Assembly: GCA_034440615.1 (NCBI GenBank)
Contig: JAOTOM010005181.1
Span: forward strand, 1,767,863 to 1,831,862
Direction: 5' to 3'
Length of the DNA: 64,000 nucleotides
DNA from: Ashinkailepas kermadecensis
Lineage: Eukaryota > Arthropoda > Thecostraca > Neolepadidae
Made by a program: the position numbers and the translations under genes. This document shows positions 1-9,085 of this stretch, one piece after another. The stretch's first letter is position 1; each line of letters begins with the position of its first letter. A model generated the notes under the pieces. It was not told the origin of the DNA and did not search any database. It saw only the letters and a program-made list of their open reading frames with translations.

Positions 1-215
1 AAGCCACGTTTGACCTGGCCCAGGAACCACAGCTTATCAGCAAAACCAACATGCCTGGTGCTATCGATAAAGCAGATGGTGTGCTGAAGATCACCGGGCC
101 TCATATGCTCGTACAGAAACTGAAGTTTTGAGAGGATCTCAAGGCGTTCCAGTCTAAGCATCGCCAGGGAAAGCGATGCGGCATAGCTACATTGTCGCGA
201 GTGACGAAACGTCGA
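1..215 (-). CDS. Unrecognised coding-like segment, cut by window edge
   Basis: Reading leftwards from about 215, one minus-strand frame stays open to the window edge (about 70 codons) with a protein-like composition. It is rich in Leu and Arg near its start (LAMLRLERLEILSKLQFL) and later reads ICFIDSTRHVGFADKLWF. A possible splice acceptor (tgtag) lies near 196. I do not recognise the family. It does not match the RAD54 segment expected to follow the exon at 2181-2328, so it is probably a different gene or a transposon fragment. No start codon or terminator is visible. Confidence 0.3.
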
Positions 216-1118
216 GCGTAGTCTAAATGGCCAGGGATCATAGATTATGCACACACACATATAGTATTCTTCATCCCTAGTCTCCGATTCCGGCCGTCCT
301 GGTGAGCCCTGCCGCGGGTGTTCCATATCTTCTAGTGAGGCAGTTTACTGACGATGAATAGAACCGAAATTCCTCGTTAAATCGACGTCTACGTTCTGGG
401 GAGCTGTGACAACTGTTTGCATGGTGTACATACTTGGGCTCCTATAGCACTTAACGTTACGCCGCATCGATTGCCATGAAGACTATCGGTGACAACTATT
501 GATTGGTTATAGGGTGCTGCAACAAGTGTCCATTGATCTTTTATTGATGTAATACATGGAGAGGTGTGTTAACCCATGTGGTTATATTTTATTATAACTT
601 GCTGCTACTTGCAACATTGTTTTGTTTGTGTTCCATTTCTTCAAACATTTGTAGTGCCCTTATTGTTCACGATCGACGTGCTAAAATAGCATTTAAATTG
701 TTTTATTGTGATAAATTTCCACAAAAACAAACGAGCTCACCAGGAAGATTATGAGCGAATTCCGGACGAAGAATGTACTGTAATGATTTACTGGGTTGAA
801 GTATAAAGATACATACACGCACTCACACACACGCATAGGCGAACACGCATACGTGCACACACGCGAACGGCACAACACGCTTTCATTGAAAGATGCAAAT
901 AGCCTATGAACAGCGATGTAAGAAAAGTTTCAGTTTGGTATCGTGTCGCACCTAAACTTAGGGAGCATTGTGCGCGTGCATTATTTTTTAATACATTGCA
1001 ACGAAGTTTGTTTCGGACCGCTCTTTTGAATGCATTTGGCTCCCATGTGTACCGACTCGTTGAGTCCTGGGACTTGCCAGGTCCGATCATGAACGCCCCA
1101 AGCGGAAACCGTCGGCAC
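216..1118. other. No gene seen; AC-rich stretch
   Basis: Only short open frames without family features occur here. A CA/AC-rich imperfect microsatellite lies at about 808-870. I see no splice-bounded exon, RNA gene or transposon terminus. Confidence 0.5.
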
Positions 1119-1225
1119 CTGCCGGCACGCTGACCTCAGCAGGGGACGCCACAGCCCCGGCCTCCGCGGTGCCGGCCGGCGTGCTGACCTCAGCAGGGGA
1201 CGCCACAGCCCCGGCCGCCGTGGCG
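1119..1225. repeat. 54-bp tandem duplication (two copies)
   Basis: Two copies of a GC-rich unit starting gctgacctcagcagggga lie 54 bp apart (1129 and 1183). The period is a multiple of three. On the minus strand the duplication stays inside an open Ala/Pro-rich frame of about 60 codons that ends near 1090, in which VASPAEVS appears twice. Whether that frame is translated cannot be told. Confidence 0.7.
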
Positions 1226-2019
1226 CTCGCTATGCTTAGTTCAGCATCCGTTATCACAGCGAGCCGACGGCCGGCCGGCCGAGAATGTCAACATGACACA
1301 GTCGGGTGTCATGTCGTTTGGACACCCGTGTCACCATTGTATCATGCGACACATGTAGAGTAAGAGGGGGGGGGGGGGTCGGAAGTTACGATGACCGGCG
1401 CCTCCCTTCGCGGTGTGGTGCAATAGGTGTCGTCAGCCGGCCAGACTAGGAGCGTTGCCGCCTCCCCATGAGTATCCCTCTCGCGAGCTGGCCCCCGCGG
1501 CCGGACAGTCGCCACGGGGCAGTCGGTGAGGGCGGACGTACGCGAGAGACAGCGGTGAGAGACAGAGTTGGATTGTCGAGGCTAGCAAGATGTAGCCTGC
1601 GACGAGATGTGGGCGCTGGAACGCTTGGTGTCTCGGTTGGACGGTTGCCCGTCGCTGTCAGTCGTGATTGCCTGTTGATTTGAAGGCACGAACTTCGGTT
1701 AATTTTGGTGTCGTTGGACTGTTGAGACTGTTGCACAAGTTGTCACCGTTTGATTAACTAATCAGTCCGATCAATACAAAGGGCACGCTCGTGACTTTGA
1801 AGAACGGCTCTTGGATTTGAGAACTCGGCGACTGAGAGAAGCTATTGAATTTGAGTATCAGTGATCGTACAAACGAGGAAAATCTAGACTATCAATGCCA
1901 GGCAGACTGAGACATGCCTACAACATTCTCTATCCGTGTATTATTTTCTTCGTATATTGTGTCTACATGCGCTTATTATTTCGAGCACGATACAAACGCG
2001 TTGACCACCGGGTCGTCGC
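1226..2019. other. No gene seen; GC-rich then AT-rich spacer
   Basis: A G homopolymer lies at about 1366-1377. The rest is unannotated sequence with only short open frames and no recognisable motifs. Confidence 0.45.
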
Positions 2020-2180
2020 CACCGCCTCGCCGCCCTGTGGTTACCTAGTCATTACCGCCACACCACACCGACCTGGTCACCACCCTCGCCCCGTCACACC
2101 ACACCGACCTGGTCGCTACCGTCGCCTCACCACATCGCACCGACCTGATCACCACACTCGCCCAGCCACACCTCACCGAC
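2020..2180 (-). repeat. 36-bp tandem repeat carrying exon-end/splice-donor copies
   Basis: Read on the minus strand, the intron downstream of the exon at 2181-2328 repeats gaccag-gtcggtg about every 36 bp, four or five times: the real exon end, then gatcag, gaccag and gaccag, fading to gactag. The first six bases are the exon's last two codons (Asp-Gln) and the next bases are its 5' splice site. Since 36 is a multiple of three, the frame runs on into the repeat. The array is therefore a multiplied exon-intron boundary. Confidence 0.8.
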
Positions 2181-2328
2181 CTGGTCGACGGCAAAAACTG
2201 CGAGTCGCTCCCTGCCGAGCCACTTGTTGAACTCCTTGATCCAGTTATTGACGAGGCTGGACGGGGTGACGACGAGTGCGCGGCGGATCACCGGATCGCC
2301 TCCGAACGGGCCCTGCTTCAGCAGCGTC
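2181..2328 (-). CDS. RAD54B-like: RAD54B-like exon: helicase motif Ia region
   Basis: RAD54B is a nuclear SNF2-family dsDNA translocase acting with RAD51/DMC1 in homologous recombination. This 148-bp exon has an acceptor (cgtcag) at its upper end and a donor (cag|gtcggtg) at its lower end. It begins with one base that completes a Trp codon split from the exon at 3513-3715. The translation runs through [20 protein letters not shown] and then [12 protein letters not shown], ending at VDQ. This matches, from memory, the vertebrate RAD54B segment containing motif Ia (VTPGSLVNNW). It ends in phase 0. There is no stop or frameshift, so it looks functional. The exons that should follow (motifs II-VI) are not in the window. 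Confidence 0.9.
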
Positions 2329-2946
2329 CTGACGTGCGATACAGCGGTGTGAGCTCGAGACGAAACCTCCCAACCCATATACACAACATACACAATACGC
2401 ATGCACGCACGCGCGCAAGAACGTACATTCACATGTAATGATGCATGACGGGCATACAGGACCTCCTAACTCAAGGAACACCTCTTGACAATTGCTAGGT
2501 TGATACATTGCACATGGTAAGCCCACATGGTAATCAGATGGGTACCTCCACACATACCGGAGCATATGGCATGTAAATTAGAGGGGAAAGCCCTTCTCCC
2601 ACCCCTACAAACTTCCGCATAGTGACCAGAGGAGAGCGATGCTCTGTATGGTAATCAGAAACACATGTTCCCTTCCCCTGTCAGTGTACCAATATTTTCG
2701 AATTTGGGAGACAAATCGCACTCAACCGGGAATAGTTTGGCATTCCCATCTCGCAGTATCACAAACAATCTTCCACATTTAATTTAACGCAATCTTTTCC
2801 CGTTTCCGCACTCAAAATGGTAACTAAACTGAAAACATCCAGGAATGAAGACATTGCACATTCAAGAATTATGTTGCTGCCATGGATTTTAAGATGCACT
2901 CGACCTTGACTAGAACATTGTATTTTGCTCCGAAATCCTGCATGCA
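2329..2946 (-). other. RAD54B-like intron
   Basis: Intronic sequence between the 2.2-kb and 3.5-kb exons. An isolated divergent copy of the exon-boundary repeat (gagagcgatgctctg) lies near 2632, outlying the main array at 3.1-3.5 kb. A CA/GC alternating tract lies at about 2380-2425. Confidence 0.5.
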
Positions 2947-3012
2947 TCCTTTTAACTATCGGAGTTTAGGAACGCATCGACTGCTTCGGTCATGCAGCTC
3001 CTTTTAACTATC
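2947..3012. mobile_element. Ultra-short retroposon (38 bp) with 14-bp TSD
   Basis: The 14-bp sequence tccttttaactatc occurs at 2947-2960 and again, perfectly, at 2999-3012. It flanks a 38-bp insert (2961-2998) that carries the gtttaggaacgcatcgactg motif also found at the 3' ends of the I-type LINEs of this window. The perfect duplication indicates target-primed insertion of almost nothing but a LINE/SINE 3'-end module. It lies in the RAD54B-like intron. Confidence 0.8.
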
Positions 3013-3079
3013 ATTTCCTACTCAACTACCATTCAAACAATAAGTTTCCACTCTGGTCCCTAAACTCAAAAACTATTTT

Positions 3080-3512
3080 CGGGTACTAACTTACACACCC
3101 GCCAGAAGAGACTGACACTGCATGTTCATCAGAGAGACACCTTCCACACGCACACATATTTCCACACACTCACCCGAGGAGAGCGATACACTGCATAATC
3201 ATCAGAGTTACACCTCCCCCACACACTCATCAGAGGAGAGCGATACTCTGCATGCTCAGCAGAGGGACATCTCCCCCACACACACACTCATCTCTCCGCA
3301 CACTCACCACAGGAGAGCGATACACTGCATAATCATCAGAGTTACACCTCCCCCACACACTCATCAGGGGAGAGCGATACTCTGCATGCTCAGCAGAGGG
3401 ACACCTCCCCCACACACACTCATCTCTCCGCACACTCACCACTGGAGAGCGATACACTGCATAATCATCAGAGGGACACTTCCCTCACACACTCATGTCT
3501 CCGCACACTCAC
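3080..3512 (-). repeat. Tandem repeat made of exon 3' end plus 5' splice site
   Basis: On the minus strand the end of the neighbouring exon (tgtatcgctctcctctg, then gtgagtg) recurs about six times downstream in the intron. Plus-strand gagagcgata positions are near 3178, 3238, 3314, 3371 and 3449, plus the exon itself at 3518. Spacing alternates at about 57 and 76 bp. Many copies keep a GTGAGT donor, and several are preceded by a tgcag that could act as an acceptor, so the intron contains several micro-exon-like cassettes. CA-rich DNA fills the spaces. Confidence 0.85.
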
Positions 3513-3715
3513 CAGAGGAGAGCGATACACTGAAGCGTTTTGCCGAGGCCCATTTGATCGGCCAGCACGGCGCCGTATCCCAGTTCCGAGGCGAGGCCGA
3601 GCACGCACTGGTATAGGAAGGTGACGCCGGCGCGCTGGTGCGGCCGAAGGTGGCGCGACAGGTGCGGGTCCACCACCACGTCCACCACAGATCGGCCGTC
3701 CACGTTATGTTGCCA
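3513..3715 (-). CDS. RAD54B-like: RAD54B-like exon: Walker A (motif I)
   Basis: A 203-bp exon opening the SNF2 ATPase core. The acceptor is aacag at 3716-3720 and the donor is ctctg|gtgagtg. It starts in phase 0, matching the end of the 10.1-kb exon, and ends in phase 2 with a split Trp codon that the 2.2-kb exon completes. Visible motifs are [18 protein letters not shown], typical of RAD54/RAD54B just before the ATPase, and [11 protein letters not shown], the Walker A box. Vertebrate RAD54B has Glu where this has Gln in DEMGLGKT; the Lys and Thr that contact nucleotide are kept. No disruption is seen. Confidence 0.92.
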
Positions 3716-3871
3716 CTGTTGACCGGTGGAACGCTTCGTGTTGGATCAGCGAGATCCCCATAATCAGCGGCGAGTAATGTGCTTTCAGATGATTCTCCTT
3801 GACTTGTGAAATGCAAGTGAAGTAAACTTTAAAATGCATCTAAAGCAAGACACATACAGTATAGCGTAAAA

Positions 3872-4110
3872 CATGGCAGAAGTGGTGACAGCGGCAGTGG
3901 CGGCAGTGGCGGTGGCGGTGGCAAAGGTGGTGGCGGTGGCAGAGGTGGTGGGAGCGGCAGCGGTGATGGCAGCAGTGGCGGCGATAGGAGAGGTGGTAGC
4001 GATGGTGACGGAGGCGGGAGTGGAGGCAGAGGAAGTGGCTATGGCAGCGGCAGTGATGGTGGCAGTGACGGCGGTGGCTGTGACAGTGCAGCTACGGCGG
4101 TGGCGGCGGT
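3872..4110 (+). repeat. Gly/Ser-coding triplet-rich repeat
   Basis: A ggtggcggcagtgg-type tandem repeat. In one plus frame it would code a Gly/Ser-rich linker (such as GGSGGGGGKGGGGGRGGG). In the next frame it leads into the protease remnant that follows. A frame change would be needed near 4080-4110 to join them, so it may be the low-complexity linker of the same protein or simple noncoding repeat. Confidence 0.6.
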
Positions 4111-4710
4111 GGCGGCGTCAGCCACCGGCTCGGCCTCATCAGGCTACGGAACATAGGCAACACGTGCTTCATGAACTCTGTGCTCCAGTGTCTCAGCAAC
4201 ACGCGTTTGCTGCACGACTACTTCGTGTGCGACCAGTCTCGTCCGACATCAACATACTACATCGGACATGAAGGAAGCACCGATAAAGTCGTTCGCAACG
4301 CTCATGTGCGACCTGTGGCGGCCCTCCGACAAGTCGAACCGGGTGGTCAGCACGACGCCCTTTAAGTCGCAAGTGCCGCGTTTCGATGAAGGCTTCGTAG
4401 CCTCTCGGCAGCAGGACGCACATGAGTTTCTCCGCACTCTGCTGGAGGGTCTGCACGAGGATGTCAACCGGGTCACCTGTCGACCCAAGCCCATCACCGC
4501 TGGCATAATGACGTCAGTGTGAGCCAGAGGTCCATCGAGTCGTGGAACCGCTTTGTCCGACTGAAGAGCTCCACGTTTATTGACCAGTTTATTTGTCGGT
4601 TAGCTCAAGTACACGCTACAAAGCACCGTGTTGGGCCATGCGTCTAACACTTTCGACCCGTTCTGAGAACTGAGCCTACCTATCCCGTCGAAGTTTGGAC
4701 AGGTGAGCCT

Positions 4711-4877
4711 CTTGGGTTCTTTTACGACGCATTCAACCGCTAGGTTATATAGCGTCGCCAACCTCTCACGCCGATTGGTCGCGGGTGGAGTCGGTAAACG
4801 CTGTCGGTTGTGAGATTCGAACCCACAATCTTGCGATCAAGAGTCCGACGCTCTACCAACTGCGCTACCGCGGTCCC
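4711..4877 (-). mobile_element. tRNA-derived SINE (family 1, Lys-like head) in protease exon
   Basis: A perfect 13-bp duplication (gacaggtgagcct) at 4698-4710 and 4878-4890 flanks a 167-bp insert. Read on the minus strand it starts like a tRNA (gtagcgcagttggtagagcg), has a B-box (ggttcgaatct) and then the family body with the ccaatcggcgtgagag motif. It interrupts the open protease frame reading KFGQVSLQACFDLF. The body is shared with the SINEs at 14.1, 35.0 and 35.3 kb, but the 5' tRNA half is different. Confidence 0.92.
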
Positions 4878-4897
4878 GACAGGTGAGCCTCCAAGCC

Positions 4898-4977
4898 TGC
4901 TTTGATCTCTTTTTAGGCGTGATTAGGGTTTTAGGACGCATCGACCATGGTAGATCATTTAGCTGCTTTGATCTCTT
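4898..4977. mobile_element. Ultra-short retroposon (52 bp) with 14-bp TSD in protease exon
   Basis: Perfect duplication of tgctttgatctctt at 4898-4911 and 4964-4977 around a 52-bp insert (4912-4963) containing ttttaggacgcatcgacc, a diverged form of the LINE 3'-end module. The duplicated target is coding sequence (CFDLF) of the protease remnant, which makes the pre-insertion sequence unambiguous. Confidence 0.85.
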
Positions 4978-5227
4978 CACTAGAGAGGAAGTGCTTGACG
5001 GATATGAGAAGCCGATGTGTGGCAAGTTTCAGAAGCACCGGAAAAGCACCAAGAACTCAATCCAAAAGCCCCTCTCATTTTGGTGGTGCACTTGAAGCGA
5101 TTTTCGCCGCAGGAATGCGACCTCGGCAAGCTCAACACGGCCGCAGGCTTTCCCGCGAAAGGGCTCGACCTTGTCAGCCTACTCGGCGGCGCACACCTAC
5201 AAGTACAGCCTACATGGCGTGGCCAAT

Positions 5228-7524
5228 CACTCCGGCACACTGCTCACTGGCCACTACACGGCACACTGCTCACTGGCCACTACACGGCACATTGCTCACT
5301 GGCCACTACACGGCACACTGCTCACTGGCCACTACACGGCACGCTGCTCACTGGCCACTACACGGCACGCTGCTCACTGGCCACTACACGGCACACTGCT
5401 CACTGGCCACTACACGGCACATTTCTCACTGGCCACTACACGGCACGCTGCTCACTGGCCACTACACGGCACATTGCTCACTGGCCACTACACGGCACAC
5501 TGCTCACTGGCCACTACACGGCACACTGCTCACTGGCCACTATACGGCACATTGCTCACTGGCCAATACACGGCACATTGCTCACTGGCCACTCCACGGC
5601 ACGCTGCTCACTGGCCACTACACGGCACATTGCTCACTGGCCACTACACGGCACACTGCTCACTGGCCACTACACGGCACACTGCTCACTGGCCACTACA
5701 CGGCACATTGCTCACTGGCCACTACACGGCACACTGCTCACTGGCCACTACACGGCACACTGCTCACTGGCCACTACACGGCACATTGCTCACTGGCCAC
5801 TACACGGCACACTGCTCACTGGCCACTACACGGCACACTGCTCACTGGCCACTACACGGCACACTGCTCACTGGCCACTACACGGCACACTGCTCACTGG
5901 CCACTACACGGCACATTGCTCACTGGCCACTACACGGCATATTGCTCACTGGCCACTACACGGCACGCTGCTCACTGGCCACTACACGGCACGCTGCTCA
6001 CTGGCCACTACACGGCACATTGCTCACTGGCCACTACACGGCACATTGCTCACTGGCCACTACACGGTACGCTGCTCACTGGCCACTACACGGCACGCTG
6101 CTCACTGGCCACTACACGGCACGCTGCTCACTGGCCACTACACGGCACATTGCTCACTGGCCACTACACGGCACACTGCTCACTGGCCACTACACGGCAC
6201 GCTGCTCACTGGCCACGACACGGCACATTGCTCACTGGCCACTACACGGCACATTGCTCACTGGCCACCACACGGCACGCTGCTCACTGGCCACTACACG
6301 GCACATTGCTCACTGGTCACTACACGGCACGTTGCTCACTGGCCACTACACGGCACGCTGCTCACTGGCCACTACACGGCACATTGCTCACTGGCCACTA
6401 CACGGCACATTACTCACTGGCCACTACACGGCACATTGCTCACTGGCCACTACACGGCACGCTGCTCACTGGCCACTACACGGCACATTGCTCACTGGCC
6501 ACTACACGGCACACTGCTCACTGGCCACTACACGGCACACTGCTCACTGGCCACTACACGGCACATTGCTCACTGGCCACTACACGGCACACTGCTCACT
6601 GGCCACTACACGGCACATTGCTCACTGGCCACTACACGGCACACTGCTCACTGGCCACTACACGGCACATTGCTCACTGGCCACTACACGGCACGCTGCT
6701 CACTGGCCACTACACAGCACACTGCTCACTGGCCACTACACGGCACACTGCTCACTGGCTACTACACGGCACATTGCTCACTGGCCACTACACGGCAGAC
6801 TGCTCACTGGCCACTACACGGCACATTGCTCACTGGCCACTACACGGCACACTGCTCACTGGCCACTACACGACACATTGCTCACTGGCCACTACACGGC
6901 ACACTGCTCACTGGCCACTACACGGCACATTGCTCACTGGCCACTACACGGCACACTGCTCACTGGCCACTACACGACACACTGCTCACTGGCCACTACA
7001 CGGCACATTGCTCACTGGCCACTACACGGCACATTGCTCACTGACCACTACACGGCACGCTGCTCACTGGCCACTACACGGCACATTGCTCACTGGCCAC
7101 TACACGGCACATTGCTCACTGGCCACTACACGACACGCTGCTCACTGGCCACTACACGGCACATTGCTCACTGGCCACTACACGGCACACTGCTCACTGG
7201 CCACTACACGGCACACTGGCCACTACACGGCACATTGCTCACTGGCCACTACACGGCACACTGCTCACTGGCCACTACACGGCACATTGCTCACTGGCCA
7301 CTACACGGCACACTGCTCACTGGCCACTACACGGCACACTGCTCACTGGCCACTACACGGCACACTGCTCACTGGCCACTACACGGCACACTGCTCACTG
7401 GCCACTACACGGCACATTGCTCACTGGCCACTACACGGCACACTGCTCACTGGCCACTACACGGCACACTGCTCACTGGCCACTACACGGCACACTGCTC
7501 ACTGGCCACTACACGGCACATTGC
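5228..7524 (+). repeat. 26-bp minisatellite, about 88 copies, seeded from a protease His box
   Basis: Unit of 26 bp (tgctcactggccactacacg + gcacat or gcacac). From the first tgc (5267) to the last (7522) is 2255 bp, which is 86 units of 26 plus one of 19 bp; the short one, near 7213, lacks 7 bp. Units are mostly over 90% identical, with A/G/T variation at one site. The first unit is the USP catalytic box read in place (TGHYTAHC), and the codons after the last unit continue the protease (CKHPYS). Since 26 is not a multiple of three and the unit lacks stops, all three plus frames stay open for hundreds of codons. These are not genes. Confidence 0.97.
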
Positions 7525-7655
7525 AAGCACCCGTACTCGTAAGAGGGGCAAGAGTGCAACGATTCGAGTGTGCAGCCCACCCAGATGCGCACCTTCAGCA
7601 GAGACGATTCCGTACTCTTCTTTGAGGCAGCCGACTCGTCTCAGTGAAGTTGTGC

Positions 7656-8082
7656 AATGAGTAGATGGTCTGGTCACAATTAGCAAATGGCTATGACTCC
7701 TCAATAGTTAACAGCAGTCATCACTTCCATGATATTTCGCAAAGTACCAAGACTGGCGGCTTTAACGGAGGTCTCGATGGAGAATAACGGTTCGTTCACA
7801 CTTGGATCTTTCAGCAGCTTTTCGGCGGCGCTTCGGCGGCTTTTTCGGCCGCCGACAGCAGCCGACGTATGGGCCGATGGCTATGACGTCACCTACAGTG
7901 ACCGCATGCGTAGTGTAAAAATAATGGTTTCTCGTTAGGTGTGATATCTCTAAACGCATACATCAGGATGTCAAAACCGCCACCAATGAGAAGCAGCACG
8001 AATATATGCCCGCTCAATACGCACGCCAACTACTTGGGTTGTTGAAATGTTCCGTCAGAACATGAATCACACAGATACTGAT
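7656..8082. other. No gene seen
   Basis: Downstream of the protease remnant. It contains a short GC-rich self-complementary patch (cggcggctttttcggccgcc, about 7837-7856). No exon boundary, poly(A) tract or transposon end is visible. Confidence 0.4.
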
Positions 8083-8161
8083 ACTAACGACACGAGGGGG
8101 GGGGGGTATTGGGGTTTAGGGACGCATCGACTGCGTCGGTCATGCAGCACTGACAACACAA
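8083..8161. mobile_element. Ultra-short retroposon (51 bp) with diverged TSD
   Basis: actaacgacacgag (8083-8096) and actgacaacacaag (8148-8161) are 14-bp flanks with three mismatches around a 51-bp insert. The insert has a G-run followed by gtttagggacgcatcgactg. It is the same 3'-end module as at 2961-2998, ending in the same catgcagc. The diverged flanks suggest an older insertion. Confidence 0.6.
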
Positions 8162-8384
8162 GTTAGTTCTCAGACTAGTTCACAGTGACTCAGGCCCCCA
8201 CAGTGCACCACTTCTACTGCTATCAAAATACTACCACTTCGACCGATTCACCATCATTGTAACTGAGTTATTTCGATAATAGTCGTAAGCTTTCATATGA
8301 ACGTGTTATTTATTGTGTAGCATGGTGTTATTTAGACCCATGTCAAGTCCATCGGCACTATTTAACCTAAGCGTGGCCGAGTCC

Positions 8385-8470
8385 CCGTCGCTGGTGGTGC
8401 AATTGGTGGTAATTGTGTCGGTTTAGTAATTCTGAGGTACCGGGTTCGAGGCCCGGGGCGGGCAGCACTT
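8385..8470 (+). mobile_element. tRNA-derived SINE head
   Basis: The sequence ggtgcaattggtggtaat resembles an A-box region and ggttcgaggcccgggg is a perfect pol III B-box with tRNA T-arm pairing. The anticodon arm is poor, so a functional tRNA is unlikely. No matching body copy was found in the window, so this is either a third SINE family or a lone tRNA-like relic. Confidence 0.5.
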
Positions 8471-8890
8471 TTGTTCGTGTCGACGGGGAATCCTAATCAG
8501 CGACACTGGATTATGATCTTGCTTACATGGAACAAGCTTTTGCATAAAGGGAAATTATGCGCGCAGATATTCTGTAGGGCTGGGGTTTGGCCACCTCAAC
8601 TTGAGCTATGGTTGACCACTTTTATCCAACCAACCATAGAAAGCACGTAAGGCGTTCACGGCTTACGGCAGTATGCAGGCCCCCTGACTCTCCCTGGGAG
8701 GGGTGGCGCGCGATCGGGGGTGGGGCAGGAGGCATGTTCCCCTGAATTGAATAACTTAACCTTACTCCTACGGCGATGCATGGCAAATATCGAGTAAAAA
8801 TTTACATTTACCCCCACCCACCTGCACCCGCCGACCAAAATGCGTGGCGCCGCGCTGCTCCTTGAGGTGTGCATACGGTATTCATTTGTG
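8470..8890. other. No gene seen
   Basis: Intronic spacer. A poly(T)-G run near 8889-8915 marks the start of the G-rich repeat that follows. Confidence 0.4.
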
Positions 8891-9085
8891 ATTTTTTTTT
8901 GTGGGGGGGGGGGGGGCAAATACATGATGGCAATGGGCAGGCCCAAATGGATTTGGGGCACACTCCATTGGGTCCCATGTTAAAAGTTGAAATTATTGGG
9001 GGGAGGAAGCCAACATTGAGGGGGACACTTGCCCCCTCAGAAGTATATAAAACAACACCCCTGGGTGTGCATATGGTCAGGGTAG
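8890..9085. repeat. Dispersed G-rich repeat family B, copy 1
   Basis: About 195 bp sharing ordered blocks with 16700-16890 and, inverted, with 61127-61325: a G-run followed by gcaa.tacatga, then ggggcacactccat, cccatgttaaaa, aattattggggg, aacattgaggggg and cttgccccctca, ending near aaaacaacaccc. It is probably a non-autonomous element of unknown class. A more diverged copy lies at about 9440-9590. No coding capacity. Confidence 0.7.

Larger units (their letters stand above)
4111..7655 (+). pseudogene. USP2/USP21-type ubiquitin protease pseudogene
   Basis: The intact family removes ubiquitin as a cysteine protease. The Cys box is at 4132-4200 ([18 protein letters not shown]). QQDAHEFLRTLLEGLHEDVN follows at about 4410-4470, then TFDPF near 4655, FTREEVLDG near 4977, a VVHLKRFSP block near 5080, and the His box HSG..TGHYTAHC at 5228-5269. 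The final block is at 7522-7655 (QPTQMRTFSRDD, then VLFFEAADSSQ and a stop). Damage seen: at least four frameshifts (about 4240, 4620, 5060 and 5175), TGA in place of the family Trp at 4664-4666, TAA at about 7537, a SINE at 4711-4877, a 52-bp insert at 4912-4963 and a 26-bp minisatellite splitting the His box. No introns are visible across the domain, so it may be a processed copy. It lies antisense in a RAD54B-like intron. Confidence 0.88.

Noticed and set aside
1..215. Downstream RAD54B-like exon
   Set aside because: The translation does not resemble helicase motifs II or III that must follow the 2.2-kb exon.
3873..4271. 132-codon Ala/Val-rich frame
   Set aside because: Off-frame reading of the Gly/Ser triplet repeat and of the protease Cys box.
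4800..4880. Functional tRNA-Lys-like gene on the minus strand
   Set aside because: Anticodon-stem pairing is poor, and the element has SINE body and target duplications.
4690..4915. Intron in the protease gene using cag|gtgagcct and the tttgatctctttttag tract
   Set aside because: The gtgagcct is part of a 13-bp target duplication and reads through in frame as coding sequence (GQVSLQACFDLF) once the two insertions are disregarded.
5236..7524. CRISPR-like array
   Set aside because: Units are contiguous with no unique spacers, in an animal genome.
4947..7660. Three forward open frames of 675-892 codons
   Set aside because: They are the 26-bp minisatellite read in three phases. The unit has no stop and is not a multiple of three, so the frames are an arithmetic consequence. 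Only short flanking pieces have protein homology, and these are in different frames.
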